This document shows positions 5,744 through 13,090 of a stretch of 15,209 nucleotides of DNA, one piece after another. Each line of letters opens with the position of its first letter. Position 1 is the first letter of the stretch. The notes beneath the pieces were generated by a model. The model worked only from the letters and a program-made list of their open reading frames with translations. It had not been told where the DNA came from and ran no database searches. The position numbers and the translations under genes were made by a program. This DNA comes from Verrucomicrobiota bacterium. Lineage in GTDB: Bacteria > Verrucomicrobiota > Verrucomicrobiia > Limisphaerales > CAZBKV01. The stretch spans positions 1 to 15,209 of the forward strand of contig JAGHDA010000376.1 of the NCBI GenBank assembly GCA_021160185.1, given 5' to 3'.

Positions 5744-7248
5744 AGCGGTTCGATTGCAGATCAACGTTGAGGCTCATAGAACGGGTTGCCTTGGCTTCTT
5801 TTTGCCTCCCCGTTTGCCTGTTCGTTTGGGGAGGGGAACAGACGGTGACCCTGGAAAGCTGTATTGAACAGGCGCTCAAGAACAATTTGCAAGTGCGCAT
5901 CCAACGGCTGGCCCCGGAGATTGCGCGCCTGAGCGTGAGCGGCGCATATGGGGCTTACGAGCCGTCCTTTTCGGCCAACCTTACCCGGAGCTTCCGCAAC
6001 ACCCCCGGCGGCGTCGACGAGTACAACCGCCTCATTCCGCCAAGCGACAGCCGGAGCAGTTCGATCAGCTTGGGGCTGGGCGGCCTGTTGCCCACAGGGT
6101 TGAGCTACCAGATGCGGAGCACTTTCGGCGACGACGAGTTCACCAGCGGGCTTTTCCGAAGAGACAACGCAAACGCTTATGTGGGAATCAATTTGACCCA
6201 GCCCCTCCTGAAGAATTTCTGGATCGACGGTCCGCGCTACGCGATCCTGGTGGCCCGCAAGGACTTGAAAATCTCCGAGCTCAGCCTTCGGCAGCAGTTG
6301 ATCAACACCATCACCGATGTGGAGACGGCGTACCTGGAGCTGATCGCCGCGCGGGAAAACGTGGCTGTTCAGAAAAAAGCGTTGGAATTGGCCGAGGAGC
6401 TGTACCGGGACAACAAGAAGCGGGTCGAAGTGGGAGCGCTGGCGCCTCTGGACGAAAAACAGGCGGAGTCGCAGATGGCCGCCACGCGGGCGGCTCTCAT
6501 TGCGGCGCAGAACAACGTGAAGGTCCGCGAGAACACCCTCAAAAGCCTCATCACCGACCGCTTCGCTTCCATGGAAGGCGTCCGGTTGGTCCCGAGCGAG
6601 GCTCTCAAGGCGCTGCCACACACTTTCAGCCTCCAGGACAGTTGGTCCAAGGCGCTCTCCATGCGGCCGGATTTGCTCCAGGCCAGAGAGCGGCTCGAGC
6701 GCCAACACATCACCCTTAAATATCGGAAGAATCAGCTTTTTCCTGAGCTGGACATCGTCGGCTCCTATGGCCAGGTGGGCCAGGCCAACGAGATCTCCGG
6801 GGCTCTTTCCGGAGTGGATCGCGGCGACGGCCCGGTTTACTCGTACGGGATTGTGTTCCGCTACCCCTTGGGCAACCGGACGGCGCGTTCCCAGTACCGA
6901 GCGGCTAAGGTTCAGGTCCAGCAGTCGCTTCTCCAGCTCAAGCAAATCGAGCAGGCGGTGATGGTCCAAGTGGACAACGCGATCTCCCAGGCTCGCAGCG
7001 CCCTGGAACAGGTGGAGGCTTCCCGAGCCGCCGTCGAGTACGCCCAGATCGCTCTCGACGCCGAGAAGAAGAAGCTCGAAGAGGGCAAGAGCACCAGCTT
7101 CGAAGTGCTCCGGCTCCAGCGCGACCTGACCAGCCGACGCTCCGAGTACATCCGGGCGGTCACCGATTATAACGCCGCGCTGGCGCGCCTGGCCCAGGCG
7201 GAGGGTTCCACCCTCGAACGCCACGGCGTGGTGGTGGAAAGCGACTGA
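5740..7248 (+). CDS. TolC-family outer-membrane efflux/secretion channel protein
   Basis: A 502-residue outer-membrane factor (OEP family) that forms the trimeric channel of type I secretion or tripartite efflux systems. A basic start and hydrophobic stretch at about 12-30 form a signal peptide. Next come VTLESCIEQALKNNLQV, the usual first helix of OEP repeats, and a strand-rich segment (about 75-160). Long coiled-coil helices follow at about 180-270 and 390-480. The two-repeat layout and length are normal for TolC. No membrane fusion protein, ABC or RND partner is in the window, so the system it serves is unknown. The ATG at 5740 was chosen because it gives a normal signal peptide; the frame extends upstream to a TTG at 5683 that would add 19 residues of no clear purpose. 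It is divergent from the sugar unit. Confidence 0.9.
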   Translation: MKRFDCRSTLRLIERVALASFCLPVCLFVWGGEQTVTLESCIEQALKNNLQVRIQRLAPEIARLSVSGAYGAYEPSFSANLTRSFRNTPGGVDEYNRLIPPSDSRSSSISLGLGGLLPTGLSYQMRSTFGDDEFTSGLFRRDNANAYVGINLTQPLLKNFWIDGPRYAILVARKDLKISELSLRQQLINTITDVETAYLELIAARENVAVQKKALELAEELYRDNKKRVEVGALAPLDEKQAESQMAATRAALIAAQNNVKVRENTLKSLITDRFASMEGVRLVPSEALKALPHTFSLQDSWSKALSMRPDLLQARERLERQHITLKYRKNQLFPELDIVGSYGQVGQANEISGALSGVDRGDGPVYSYGIVFRYPLGNRTARSQYRAAKVQVQQSLLQLKQIEQAVMVQVDNAISQARSALEQVEASRAAVEYAQIALDAEKKKLEEGKSTSFEVLRLQRDLTSRRSEYIRAVTDYNAALARLAQAEGSTLERHGVVVESD

Positions 7249-7308
7249 TCTCCCGCCAGCTTTTCCGGAAAGAAGCGAGCGGCCGCGGTCCCGGGCGCGC
7301 CGGGGCGG

Positions 7309-7764
7309 TCAGGGCCGCCGTTCCTCCACCATGTCTTCGGCCAGTTCTTCCATGATGTCGTCCGGAACGGGCATGTACTTGCCTTTGGCCGCGGCGCGGC
7401 GCGCGCCCGTCTCGTCCAGGAGCTCTCCTTCCACTTCGAAAATCTTTCCCCGCCGGTTGGCCGCGACCCAGGCGCGCGCGAGGAGCTCTTCTCCCGGCCG
7501 CACCGGCTTCAGGAAGCGGACGGTCAGCTCCGCCGAGAAGGCGAAACGTTTCGCCGCCACCCCGCACGCCCAGACCATCACTTCGTCCAGCACGGTCATG
7601 AGGATGCCTCCGTGGATGACCCCGCGAAAGCCCACCAGTTCCTCCCCTGGGGTAAAGCGGCCGGTCACCGTGTTGCCGTCCGTCTCAAAGGAAAGACGCA
7701 GGCCTTTGGGATTGTGAATTCCGCAGACAAAGCAAGAATGCGTTCGCGGCAGCGCCTTTTTCAT
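7309..7764 (-). CDS. PaaI/YigI-like hotdog-fold acyl-CoA thioesterase
   Basis: A 151-residue single hotdog domain of the 4HBT/PaaI type that probably hydrolyses a small or aromatic acyl-CoA in the cytoplasm. The N-terminus has CFVCG at 11-15 followed by NPKGLRL, the common opening of this subgroup. The central helix motif is VIHGGILMTVLDEVM, with HGG at 51-53 and D60/E61 as candidate catalytic acids. The C-terminus is acidic. The length is normal. I start at the ATG at 7764; a TTG at 7806 would add 14 residues without similarity. Its stop lies 60 bases from the convergent TolC stop, and its start is divergent from the GH-GT2 fusion gene. The substrate cannot be read. A link to acyl-CoA products of the oxidoreductase at the left end is possible but unsupported. 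Confidence 0.87.
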   Translation of the reverse strand: MKKALPRTHSCFVCGIHNPKGLRLSFETDGNTVTGRFTPGEELVGFRGVIHGGILMTVLDEVMVWACGVAAKRFAFSAELTVRFLKPVRPGEELLARAWVAANRRGKIFEVEGELLDETGARRAAAKGKYMPVPDDIMEELAEDMVEERRP

Positions 7765-7913
7765 GCCGCCCAGCCTACCCTTTGCCGCTTGCGGAGGCGA
7801 CGCCAAAGCGCGCCCTTCCCGCAGGGCGATGATGACAGTCGGCCGAGCGCCCGTCTAAGATGCCGAGCGCGGGAAAGTCGGGCGCGGTCCCTTTCCCTTG
7901 GAATTCAAAGCCC

Positions 7914-10484
7914 ATGGGCTCAGCCAAACGAGTCGCCGCGGACGGCAAGTTTTTCAAGCTGGGCGAAGAGCGATTCTTCGTCAAAGGCCTGGCTTACGGC
8001 CCGTTCCGCCCCAACGCCAACGGCGAGCCCTATCCGGAGCCCGAGAAAGCCGATTGCGATCTGATCTTGGCGCGCGAGCTGGGCGCGAACTTGCTGCGGG
8101 TTTACCAGCCGCCGCCGACGTGGTTTCTGGACCTGGCCGCCCGCCGCGGCTTGCGTCTCTTGGTGGAGGCGGTTTGGCCTCAGCACCGTTGCTTCCTGGA
8201 TTCGGAGAGGGACCGTCGGGAGGCGCGGACGGCGGTCCGGCGGGCCGCCGAGCATTGCGCTCATCACCCGGCGGTGTTCGCCTTGAGCGTGGCCAACGAG
8301 ATTCCGCCCGACGTCGTCCGGTGGAGCGGGGCGCACGCGACAGCCGCGTTCCTGGACGATCTGGCTCTGATCGTCAAGGAAACCGACCCGGAGTGCCTGG
8401 TCACTTTCGGCAACTTCCCTCCCACCGAGTATCTCCATCCGGCCGAGATGGATTTCGTCTGTTTCAATGTTTACCTCCATGATCCGGAGCGGTTTGCCGC
8501 CTATCTGGACCGCCTTCACGCCGCGGCCGTGAACCGGCCCTTGTTGCTCGGCGAGATTGGATTCGATTCGCTCCGCCTGGGGGAGGCGCGCCAGGCCGCC
8601 TTGCTCGAAGCGGAGATCGAAGCGGCCTGTCGCCGAGGAGTCGCAGGGGTCACGGTCTTCCGCTTTACCGACGAATGGTTCAAGGACGGCAAGGAAACGC
8701 GGGACTGGCGGTTCGGCCTTTGCCGGGAGGATCGCAGCCCCAAGCCGGCCTGGGAAGCGACCCGGCGCGCGTTTCTGGCTGCGCCTCGCCCTCCGCTTCC
8801 GCGCCATCCGATGGTGTCGGTGGTTGTGGCCACCTATAACGGCGCGCGGACGCTTACCCAATGCCTCGAATCCCTCCAGCGGCTTCGCTATCCGGCTTAC
8901 GAAGTGATTGTGGTGGACGACGGCTCCACGGATCGGACGCCGAACATCATCAACCTGTGCCCCTGGGTTCGCCATCTGCGCCATCCGCGCAACCTGGGGC
9001 TTTCGACCGCGCGGAACACGGGGGTGGAGGCCGCGCGCGGGGAGATCGTCGCCTTTCTGGACGACGATTGCTACGCCGATCCGGATTGGCTTTACCGGTT
9101 GGTCGGCGACATGATCGCGGATCCGCAATTGGCCGGGGCGGGCGGCCCCAATCTGCTGCCGCCGGAGGATTCGCCCGTTGCCGCGGCCGTCATGGCCGCC
9201 CCGGGCGGCCCCGCGCCCGTGTTGTTGACCGATCGGGAGGCGGAGCATCTTCCCGGCTGCAACATGGCGTTTTGGAAGAAGGCGCTCGAAGAGGTCGGCG
9301 GCTTCGATCCCGTGTTCCATGTGGCAGGGGACGATGTGGACATCTGCTGGCGGCTGCGGGACGTCGGCTACCGCCTCGGTTTTGCGGGCTCTGCTTTTGT
9401 CTGGCACTACCGGCGGCGGACGCTCCGGGCTTACCTGCGCCAGCAACGGGGATACGGCGAAGCGGAGGCGCTGCTCGAGCGCAAGCATCCACGCCGGTTC
9501 AGCCCCTTGGGGGGAGGCCGATGGCAGGGGCGCATTTACGGCCCGCCCCTCCTGCAGGTCCCGGGCGAGAAGCCGTTCATTTACCACGGCCGGTTCGGCC
9601 TGGCCGCTTTCCAATCCGTCTATGCGGCGGCGGGTTCGTTTCCGCCCGCCCTGTTTCTCTCCCTGGAGTACTACGCCCTGGCTGTCGGGCCGTTGCTCTT
9701 GCTGAGCGCTCTTTTCCCATGGCTGGCGCCGCTTGCGGCCGCGGCGTTTCTTTTGCCGCCGCTCCAAGCGGCGCGCGCCGCCGCCTCCGCGCATATTCCC
9801 CGGCGACAGCGGCGCTTCTGGTCGCGCCCGCTGACGGCGCTGCTTTGGCTGCTTCAACCGGTCGTGCGCGGCTGGGCGCGCTACCGGAGCCGCCTTTTCC
9901 TGCAGCAGACGCCGGCCAGGGTTCGAAGCAGCCTGGACGCCGTGCACGCTCGGCAAAAGGGCGAGTCGCCCGAGCTGCTCTATTTTGCGTTGCCTTCAGA
10001 GCTGGACCGGGGACGGTTTCTGGAGCGCCTGGCCGAGGCGCACGCAAAGGCGGGTTGGAACTTTCGGACCGACTCGGGATGGGAGCCTTTCGACCTGGAG
10101 ATCTACGGCTCCCGGTGGAGCCGGATTCACTTTGTGACCGCGGCCGAGTACGCGCCGGACGGCCGGGCGTTTCTGCGCTCCCGCTTTCGCCCACGGGCCA
10201 CGCTGACGGCGCGTGCGGTTTTCTGGGCGCTGACGGCCGCCGCCCTTGCCTTGTGGGGCGCAGGAGAGGCGTGGGGCCTTTGGCGCGCGGCGGGGTTTTT
10301 AGCGCCGGCGCTGTTCGAGGCCTTCCGCGCGTGGGATCGGCGCGAGGTCCGTCGCCAGAGCGTCGCCTTTGTCGCTCGCGCCGCCGAGAAGCTGGGACTT
10401 CGGCTCGTCCCGCCGCCTCAGACTTCCAGCGCGGAGAAGAAAGCTTCTTCGCCGCGAAAAGAGAAAGCTACCTCCCCTCGTTGA
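7914..10484 (+). CDS. Membrane protein fusing a clan-A glycoside hydrolase to a GT2 glycosyltransferase
   Basis: An 856-residue protein probably acting in synthesis or remodelling of a cell-surface glycan. Residues about 7-290 look like a GH2/GH5-type TIM barrel: FFVKGLAYGPF opening, VANEIPP with candidate acid/base E129, and LLLGEIGFDS with candidate nucleophile E214. Residues about 300-540 are a GT-A glycosyltransferase of family 2: VSVVVATYNG, VVDDGSTD (335), FLDDDCY (383-385), GCNMAFWKKALEEVGGFD, and AGDDVDICWRL (D473/D474) as the acceptor-side acids. Hydrophobic segments lie at about 585-620 and 765-800. Between them is a soluble stretch (about 680-757) I do not recognise, and the tail is Lys/Ser-rich. 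No signal peptide or N-terminal helix is seen, so both enzyme domains appear cytosolic. I chose the ATG at 7914, just before the homologous region; an ATG at 7860 would add 18 residues. Neither has a strong ribosome site. The stop overlaps the convergent ApbE gene by 17 bases. Confidence 0.88.
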   Translation: MGSAKRVAADGKFFKLGEERFFVKGLAYGPFRPNANGEPYPEPEKADCDLILARELGANLLRVYQPPPTWFLDLAARRGLRLLVEAVWPQHRCFLDSERDRREARTAVRRAAEHCAHHPAVFALSVANEIPPDVVRWSGAHATAAFLDDLALIVKETDPECLVTFGNFPPTEYLHPAEMDFVCFNVYLHDPERFAAYLDRLHAAAVNRPLLLGEIGFDSLRLGEARQAALLEAEIEAACRRGVAGVTVFRFTDEWFKDGKETRDWRFGLCREDRSPKPAWEATRRAFLAAPRPPLPRHPMVSVVVATYNGARTLTQCLESLQRLRYPAYEVIVVDDGSTDRTPNIINLCPWVRHLRHPRNLGLSTARNTGVEAARGEIVAFLDDDCYADPDWLYRLVGDMIADPQLAGAGGPNLLPPEDSPVAAAVMAAPGGPAPVLLTDREAEHLPGCNMAFWKKALEEVGGFDPVFHVAGDDVDICWRLRDVGYRLGFAGSAFVWHYRRRTLRAYLRQQRGYGEAEALLERKHPRRFSPLGGGRWQGRIYGPPLLQVPGEKPFIYHGRFGLAAFQSVYAAAGSFPPALFLSLEYYALAVGPLLLLSALFPWLAPLAAAAFLLPPLQAARAAASAHIPRRQRRFWSRPLTALLWLLQPVVRGWARYRSRLFLQQTPARVRSSLDAVHARQKGESPELLYFALPSELDRGRFLERLAEAHAKAGWNFRTDSGWEPFDLEIYGSRWSRIHFVTAAEYAPDGRAFLRSRFRPRATLTARAVFWALTAAALALWGAGEAWGLWRAAGFLAPALFEAFRAWDRREVRRQSVAFVARAAEKLGLRLVPPPQTSSAEKKASSPRKEKATSPR

Positions 10485-11451
10485 TAAGAGGGATGCCGCA
10501 AGCGGCGAACCGCCATCCCTTGCCCTCGGGCGCGGCCGCCATGAAGTCCGCCTCGGGAAACGCGCGCCGAAGCCGATCGATCCCCGCCGGACCCAGAACC
10601 AAAAGCGCCGTGGAGAGGGCGTCGGCGTCCGCGGCGGAGGGCGCGCGCGCGGCGGCCAGCGCCGCAGCGCGGACCGGGCGGCCAGAGCGCGGATCGAGCA
10701 CGTGCCCCCAGAACTCCCGATCCAAGCGCGCTCCGCGTCCCCAGATGGAGGAGACCGAAAGGGCGACGTCGCGCAGCTCGACTATGGCGAGGGGCTGGCT
10801 TGGGGCGGCGTTCGCCCCGGCCTCTTCCCCGAGACGGGAAGCCCGTTCCGTTTCAGGATGGGGAACGCTTACTTTCCACGCGCCCGCCGCCGGCTGGCCG
10901 AAGCCGTGCATCGCGCTGGTTCCTCCGTGGAGGAACGCGCAGGAAACGCCCGCGGCTTTCAGGGCTTCCACCGCCAGATCGATCGCCCAGCCTTTGCCTA
11001 CCCCGCCCAGGTCCAGGAGCATCCCCGGCCGGAGGAAGCGCGCCGTTCGCTCTGCGGGGTCCAGGAGGACATGCTGCATCCCCACTGATTTTCGCGCCGC
11101 GGTCAGTTCCTCTTCCGAGGGCCGGCGGATCGGCTCGCGGAAAAAGCTCCAGCATCGGAGAAGAGGCCCCACTGTGATGTCGAACGCGCCCTCGGTCAGC
11201 TCCCACAGGCGGCGGCAGCGAGCGAGCAGGTCGAATACGGGCGGGGACACGGGAACCGGCTGTTCCGCCGCCAGGCGATTGACGCGGCTGATCTCGCTGG
11301 CGGGCAGGAAGAGGCTCAACTGGGCCTCGGCTCCCGCGATCTCTTCAAGCGCCTCCTCGCCCGCGGCGCGGAGGGTGATCGGGTCCGAACCTTCCAGCAG
11401 GATCTCGAATCGCGTCGCCATGAGACGGCGCGCCAAGGCTGCGCGTTCCAT
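10468..11451 (-). CDS. apbE: ApbE-family FAD:protein FMN transferase
   Basis: A 327-residue Mg-dependent transferase that attaches FMN from FAD to a Thr/Ser of target flavoproteins such as NqrB/C, RnfD/G or FMN-binding-domain proteins. Motifs in order are MATRFEILLEG (11-21), GAFDITVGPLLRCW (88-101), DLGGVGKGWAID (147-158), HGGTSA (175-180), GHVLDPRSG (249-257) and DADALSTALLVLG (275-287), with D277 and T281 as the usual metal-site residues. There is no signal peptide or lipobox, so this copy should be cytoplasmic, whereas many family members are periplasmic lipoproteins. No Nqr, Rnf or FMN-binding gene is in the window, so the client is unknown. The ATG at 11451 has a TGAGG only one base ahead; the ATG at 11421 would remove part of the first strand. 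Tail-to-tail overlap with the GH-GT2 gene. Confidence 0.93.
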   Translation of the reverse strand: MERAALARRLMATRFEILLEGSDPITLRAAGEEALEEIAGAEAQLSLFLPASEISRVNRLAAEQPVPVSPPVFDLLARCRRLWELTEGAFDITVGPLLRCWSFFREPIRRPSEEELTAARKSVGMQHVLLDPAERTARFLRPGMLLDLGGVGKGWAIDLAVEALKAAGVSCAFLHGGTSAMHGFGQPAAGAWKVSVPHPETERASRLGEEAGANAAPSQPLAIVELRDVALSVSSIWGRGARLDREFWGHVLDPRSGRPVRAAALAAARAPSAADADALSTALLVLGPAGIDRLRRAFPEADFMAAAPEGKGWRFAACGIPLINEGR

Positions 11452-11484
11452 GCCTCAAGCATGGCCGAAAACCCTCCCGGCCGC

Positions 11485-11503
11485 GCGCAAAAACCATTTG
11501 CGC
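11485..11503. other. Inverted repeat in the apbE/rfaE2 divergent spacer
   Basis: GCGCAAA (11485-11491) and TTTGCGC (11497-11503) form a perfect 7-bp dyad with a five-base centre, and flanking GC bases extend it imperfectly. It lies between the divergent starts at 11451 and 11553, where an operator or a leader hairpin would be expected. No promoter could be assigned with confidence. Confidence 0.25.
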
Positions 11504-11552
11504 CGCGGCGGCGGGGTTGACCCCGAAGCGCTCTCGCCGGGAGAATCGCAGG

Positions 11553-12074
11553 GTGGACTTTCGAGAGAAATTGATCCGGATCGAAGAGGCGGCCCGATGG
11601 CGGGATCGCATGGCGCGCGAGGGCAGGCGGGTGGTGGCCACCAACGGCTGCTTCGACATTCTCCACCTGGGCCACGCGCTCTACTTGCAGGCGGCCCGCG
11701 CCTTGGGCGATTGCCTGCTGGTAGGGGTGAACAGCGACGATTCGGTCCGCCGCATCAAGGGCCCCGGCCGCCCGATCAATCCGGAAGCCGACCGCGCCGG
11801 CCTTGTGTCCGCTCTCGGATGTGTGGACGCGGTGACGATCTTTTCCGAGCCGAACGCCCTGCGCCTGATCGAGCTGGTTCGCCCGGACGTTTATGTAAAA
11901 GGAGGCGACTACACAATCGACACTATCAACCAGGAAGAGCGGCGGTTGGCGGAGCGGCTGGGCGGCGAGGCCCGCGTCCTGCCCGGGATCGAGGGCCGGT
12001 CCACGAGCGAAATCATCCGCCGCGCCATCGCCGCCTTTTCGCCCCCTGGCGAAGGCCCCGCACGGAGGCCGTGA
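11553..12074 (+). CDS. rfaE2: D-glycero-beta-D-manno-heptose 1-phosphate adenylyltransferase, stand-alone
   Basis: A 173-residue cytidylyltransferase-fold enzyme that activates heptose 1-phosphate with ATP to ADP-heptose, the precursor of inner-core lipopolysaccharide and other heptose glycans. The nucleotide site is TNGCFDILHLGH (30-41) with HxGH at 38-41. VGVNSDDSVRRIKGPGRPIN (58-77), DVYVKGGDY (112-120) and GRSTSEII (148-155) follow, all usual for the C-terminal half of HldE or for free RfaE2. Here it stands alone, so the kinase, isomerase and phosphatase of the pathway must be elsewhere. I use GTG at 11553, which has GGGAG nine bases ahead and gives the usual N-terminus; the frame extends to a TTG at 11517. 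A glycan role fits the neighbouring GH-GT2 fusion, although a direct link is inference. Confidence 0.92.
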   Translation: MDFREKLIRIEEAARWRDRMAREGRRVVATNGCFDILHLGHALYLQAARALGDCLLVGVNSDDSVRRIKGPGRPINPEADRAGLVSALGCVDAVTIFSEPNALRLIELVRPDVYVKGGDYTIDTINQEERRLAERLGGEARVLPGIEGRSTSEIIRRAIAAFSPPGEGPARRP

Positions 12075-12316
12075 GTTTCCCAAGGGAGCTTGGCTATGAG
12101 TTGCGGCCGGCTCTCTTCGCTCGGCGGAAGAGCGTTCCCGCCCGCCGGCGCGTTTCCTGCGCTCGGGTCTTGGTTTGAACGGCCCGGATCCGGCGCATGT
12201 GAAGGCCTTTGAGCTTGCTCTTCATGCCGAAGAGAATGTGGCTCCGCCCGCGCCGCCCCGCAAGGGCTCCGTGTCGCTCCCCGCGTTCCTTGTGTTCGGT
12301 GTGCGGAAGGCGCAGT

Positions 12317-13042
12317 ATGGGAGGCATGGATTTGGCGGCAAATCTGGAGGCGGTTTGGAAGCGGATCGAGAGGGCCTGCGAAAAGGCCGGGCGCGACCCG
12401 AAGGAGGTCAGCCTGACCGCCGTCAGCAAGGGCCATCCGCCCGAGGCGGTCGCCGCGCTGGCGGCCGCGGGCCACGATCTTTTCGGGGAGAACCGGGTTC
12501 AGGAAGCCAAAGCGAAGATTCCCGAGTGCCCTTCCGGTCTGCGCTGGCACATGATCGGGCACTTGCAGACCAACAAGGCTCGGGACGCCGTCCGGCTTTT
12601 CGAAGTGGTCCAGAGCGTGGACAGCCTGAAGCTGGCCCGGGAGCTGGACAAGCAGGCCGAGAAGCGCGGCCGCGTTTTGCCGGTGTTGCTGGAAGTGAAC
12701 GCGGCGGGAGAGGCGAGCAAATACGGCTTTTCTCCGGAGCGGCTTCTGGCCGAGCTGGGGGAAATCAACCGGCTGCCGCGGTTGGAGATCCACGGCCTGA
12801 TGACCATGGCGCCCTGGACGAAGGATCCTGAGAAAGTGCGGCCGGTGTTCGTTCGCGTGCGGGAGCTGAAGAAACGGTGCGAGGAGAAGCTCGGCGCGCC
12901 GCTTGCCCACTTGAGCATGGGAATGAGCGGGGACTTCGAGGTCGCGGTCGAGGAAGGATCGACCATCGTGCGGGTCGGCACGGCGATTTTCGGCGAGCGG
13001 CCTTGCGCCTGGCGGCCCCGTCCGGCGGCGGAGGGAGGGTGA
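12317..13042 (+). CDS. yggS: YggS/PLPBP family pyridoxal-phosphate homeostasis protein
   Basis: A 241-residue single-domain alanine-racemase-like TIM barrel without enzyme activity in characterised members; it binds pyridoxal 5'-phosphate and keeps free B6 and amino/keto-acid pools in balance. Features are LTAVSKG with the PLP lysine K38, DLFGENRVQEA (54-64), WHMIGHLQTNKAR (77-89), a VQSVDS strand, HGLMTMAPW (159-167), LSMGMSGDFEVAVEEGST (199-216) and IVRVGTAIFG (217-226). K38 is followed by GH, where many homologues have T/K residues, a minor variation. The length is normal. The ATG at 12317 has GGAAGG six bases upstream; an ATG at 12326 has poor spacing. It lies 242 bases after rfaE2 and 48 bases before the metallophosphatase gene, in the same direction. 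Confidence 0.95.
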   Translation: MGGMDLAANLEAVWKRIERACEKAGRDPKEVSLTAVSKGHPPEAVAALAAAGHDLFGENRVQEAKAKIPECPSGLRWHMIGHLQTNKARDAVRLFEVVQSVDSLKLARELDKQAEKRGRVLPVLLEVNAAGEASKYGFSPERLLAELGEINRLPRLEIHGLMTMAPWTKDPEKVRPVFVRVRELKKRCEEKLGAPLAHLSMGMSGDFEVAVEEGSTIVRVGTAIFGERPCAWRPRPAAEGG

Positions 13043-13090
13043 GCGCGGGCGGCGCTCGACCGCCGCGCCCCGCGCCGTTAGGCTGAGCCT

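Noticed and set aside
7262..7305. Small palindromes between the convergent TolC and thioesterase genes as a bidirectional terminator
   Set aside because: The arms are only about five bases long with no T-run on either strand; too weak to call.
8861..12178. Very long plus-strand frame in a second frame of the GH-GT2 gene, extending across apbE and rfaE2
   Set aside because: Translation is Arg/Gly/Ala-rich with no domain, and three well-recognised genes occupy the same DNA in other frames; long shadow frames are common at this GC content.
12094..12225. A 43-residue very basic frame on the minus strand (MKSKLKGLHMRRIRAVQTK onward), resembling a small ribosomal-type protein
   Set aside because: No ribosome site before its ATG, no match to bL32, bL34, bL35, bL36, bS21 or THX from memory, and the frame simply runs on into the antisense of yggS. 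High Arg content is expected from antisense GC-rich sequence.
12075..12316. Spacer between rfaE2 and yggS examined for an RNA gene or terminator
   Set aside because: Only short stems (for example CTCTTC at 12113 with GAAGAG at 12127) without a T-run, and no tRNA or riboswitch pattern could be folded by eye.
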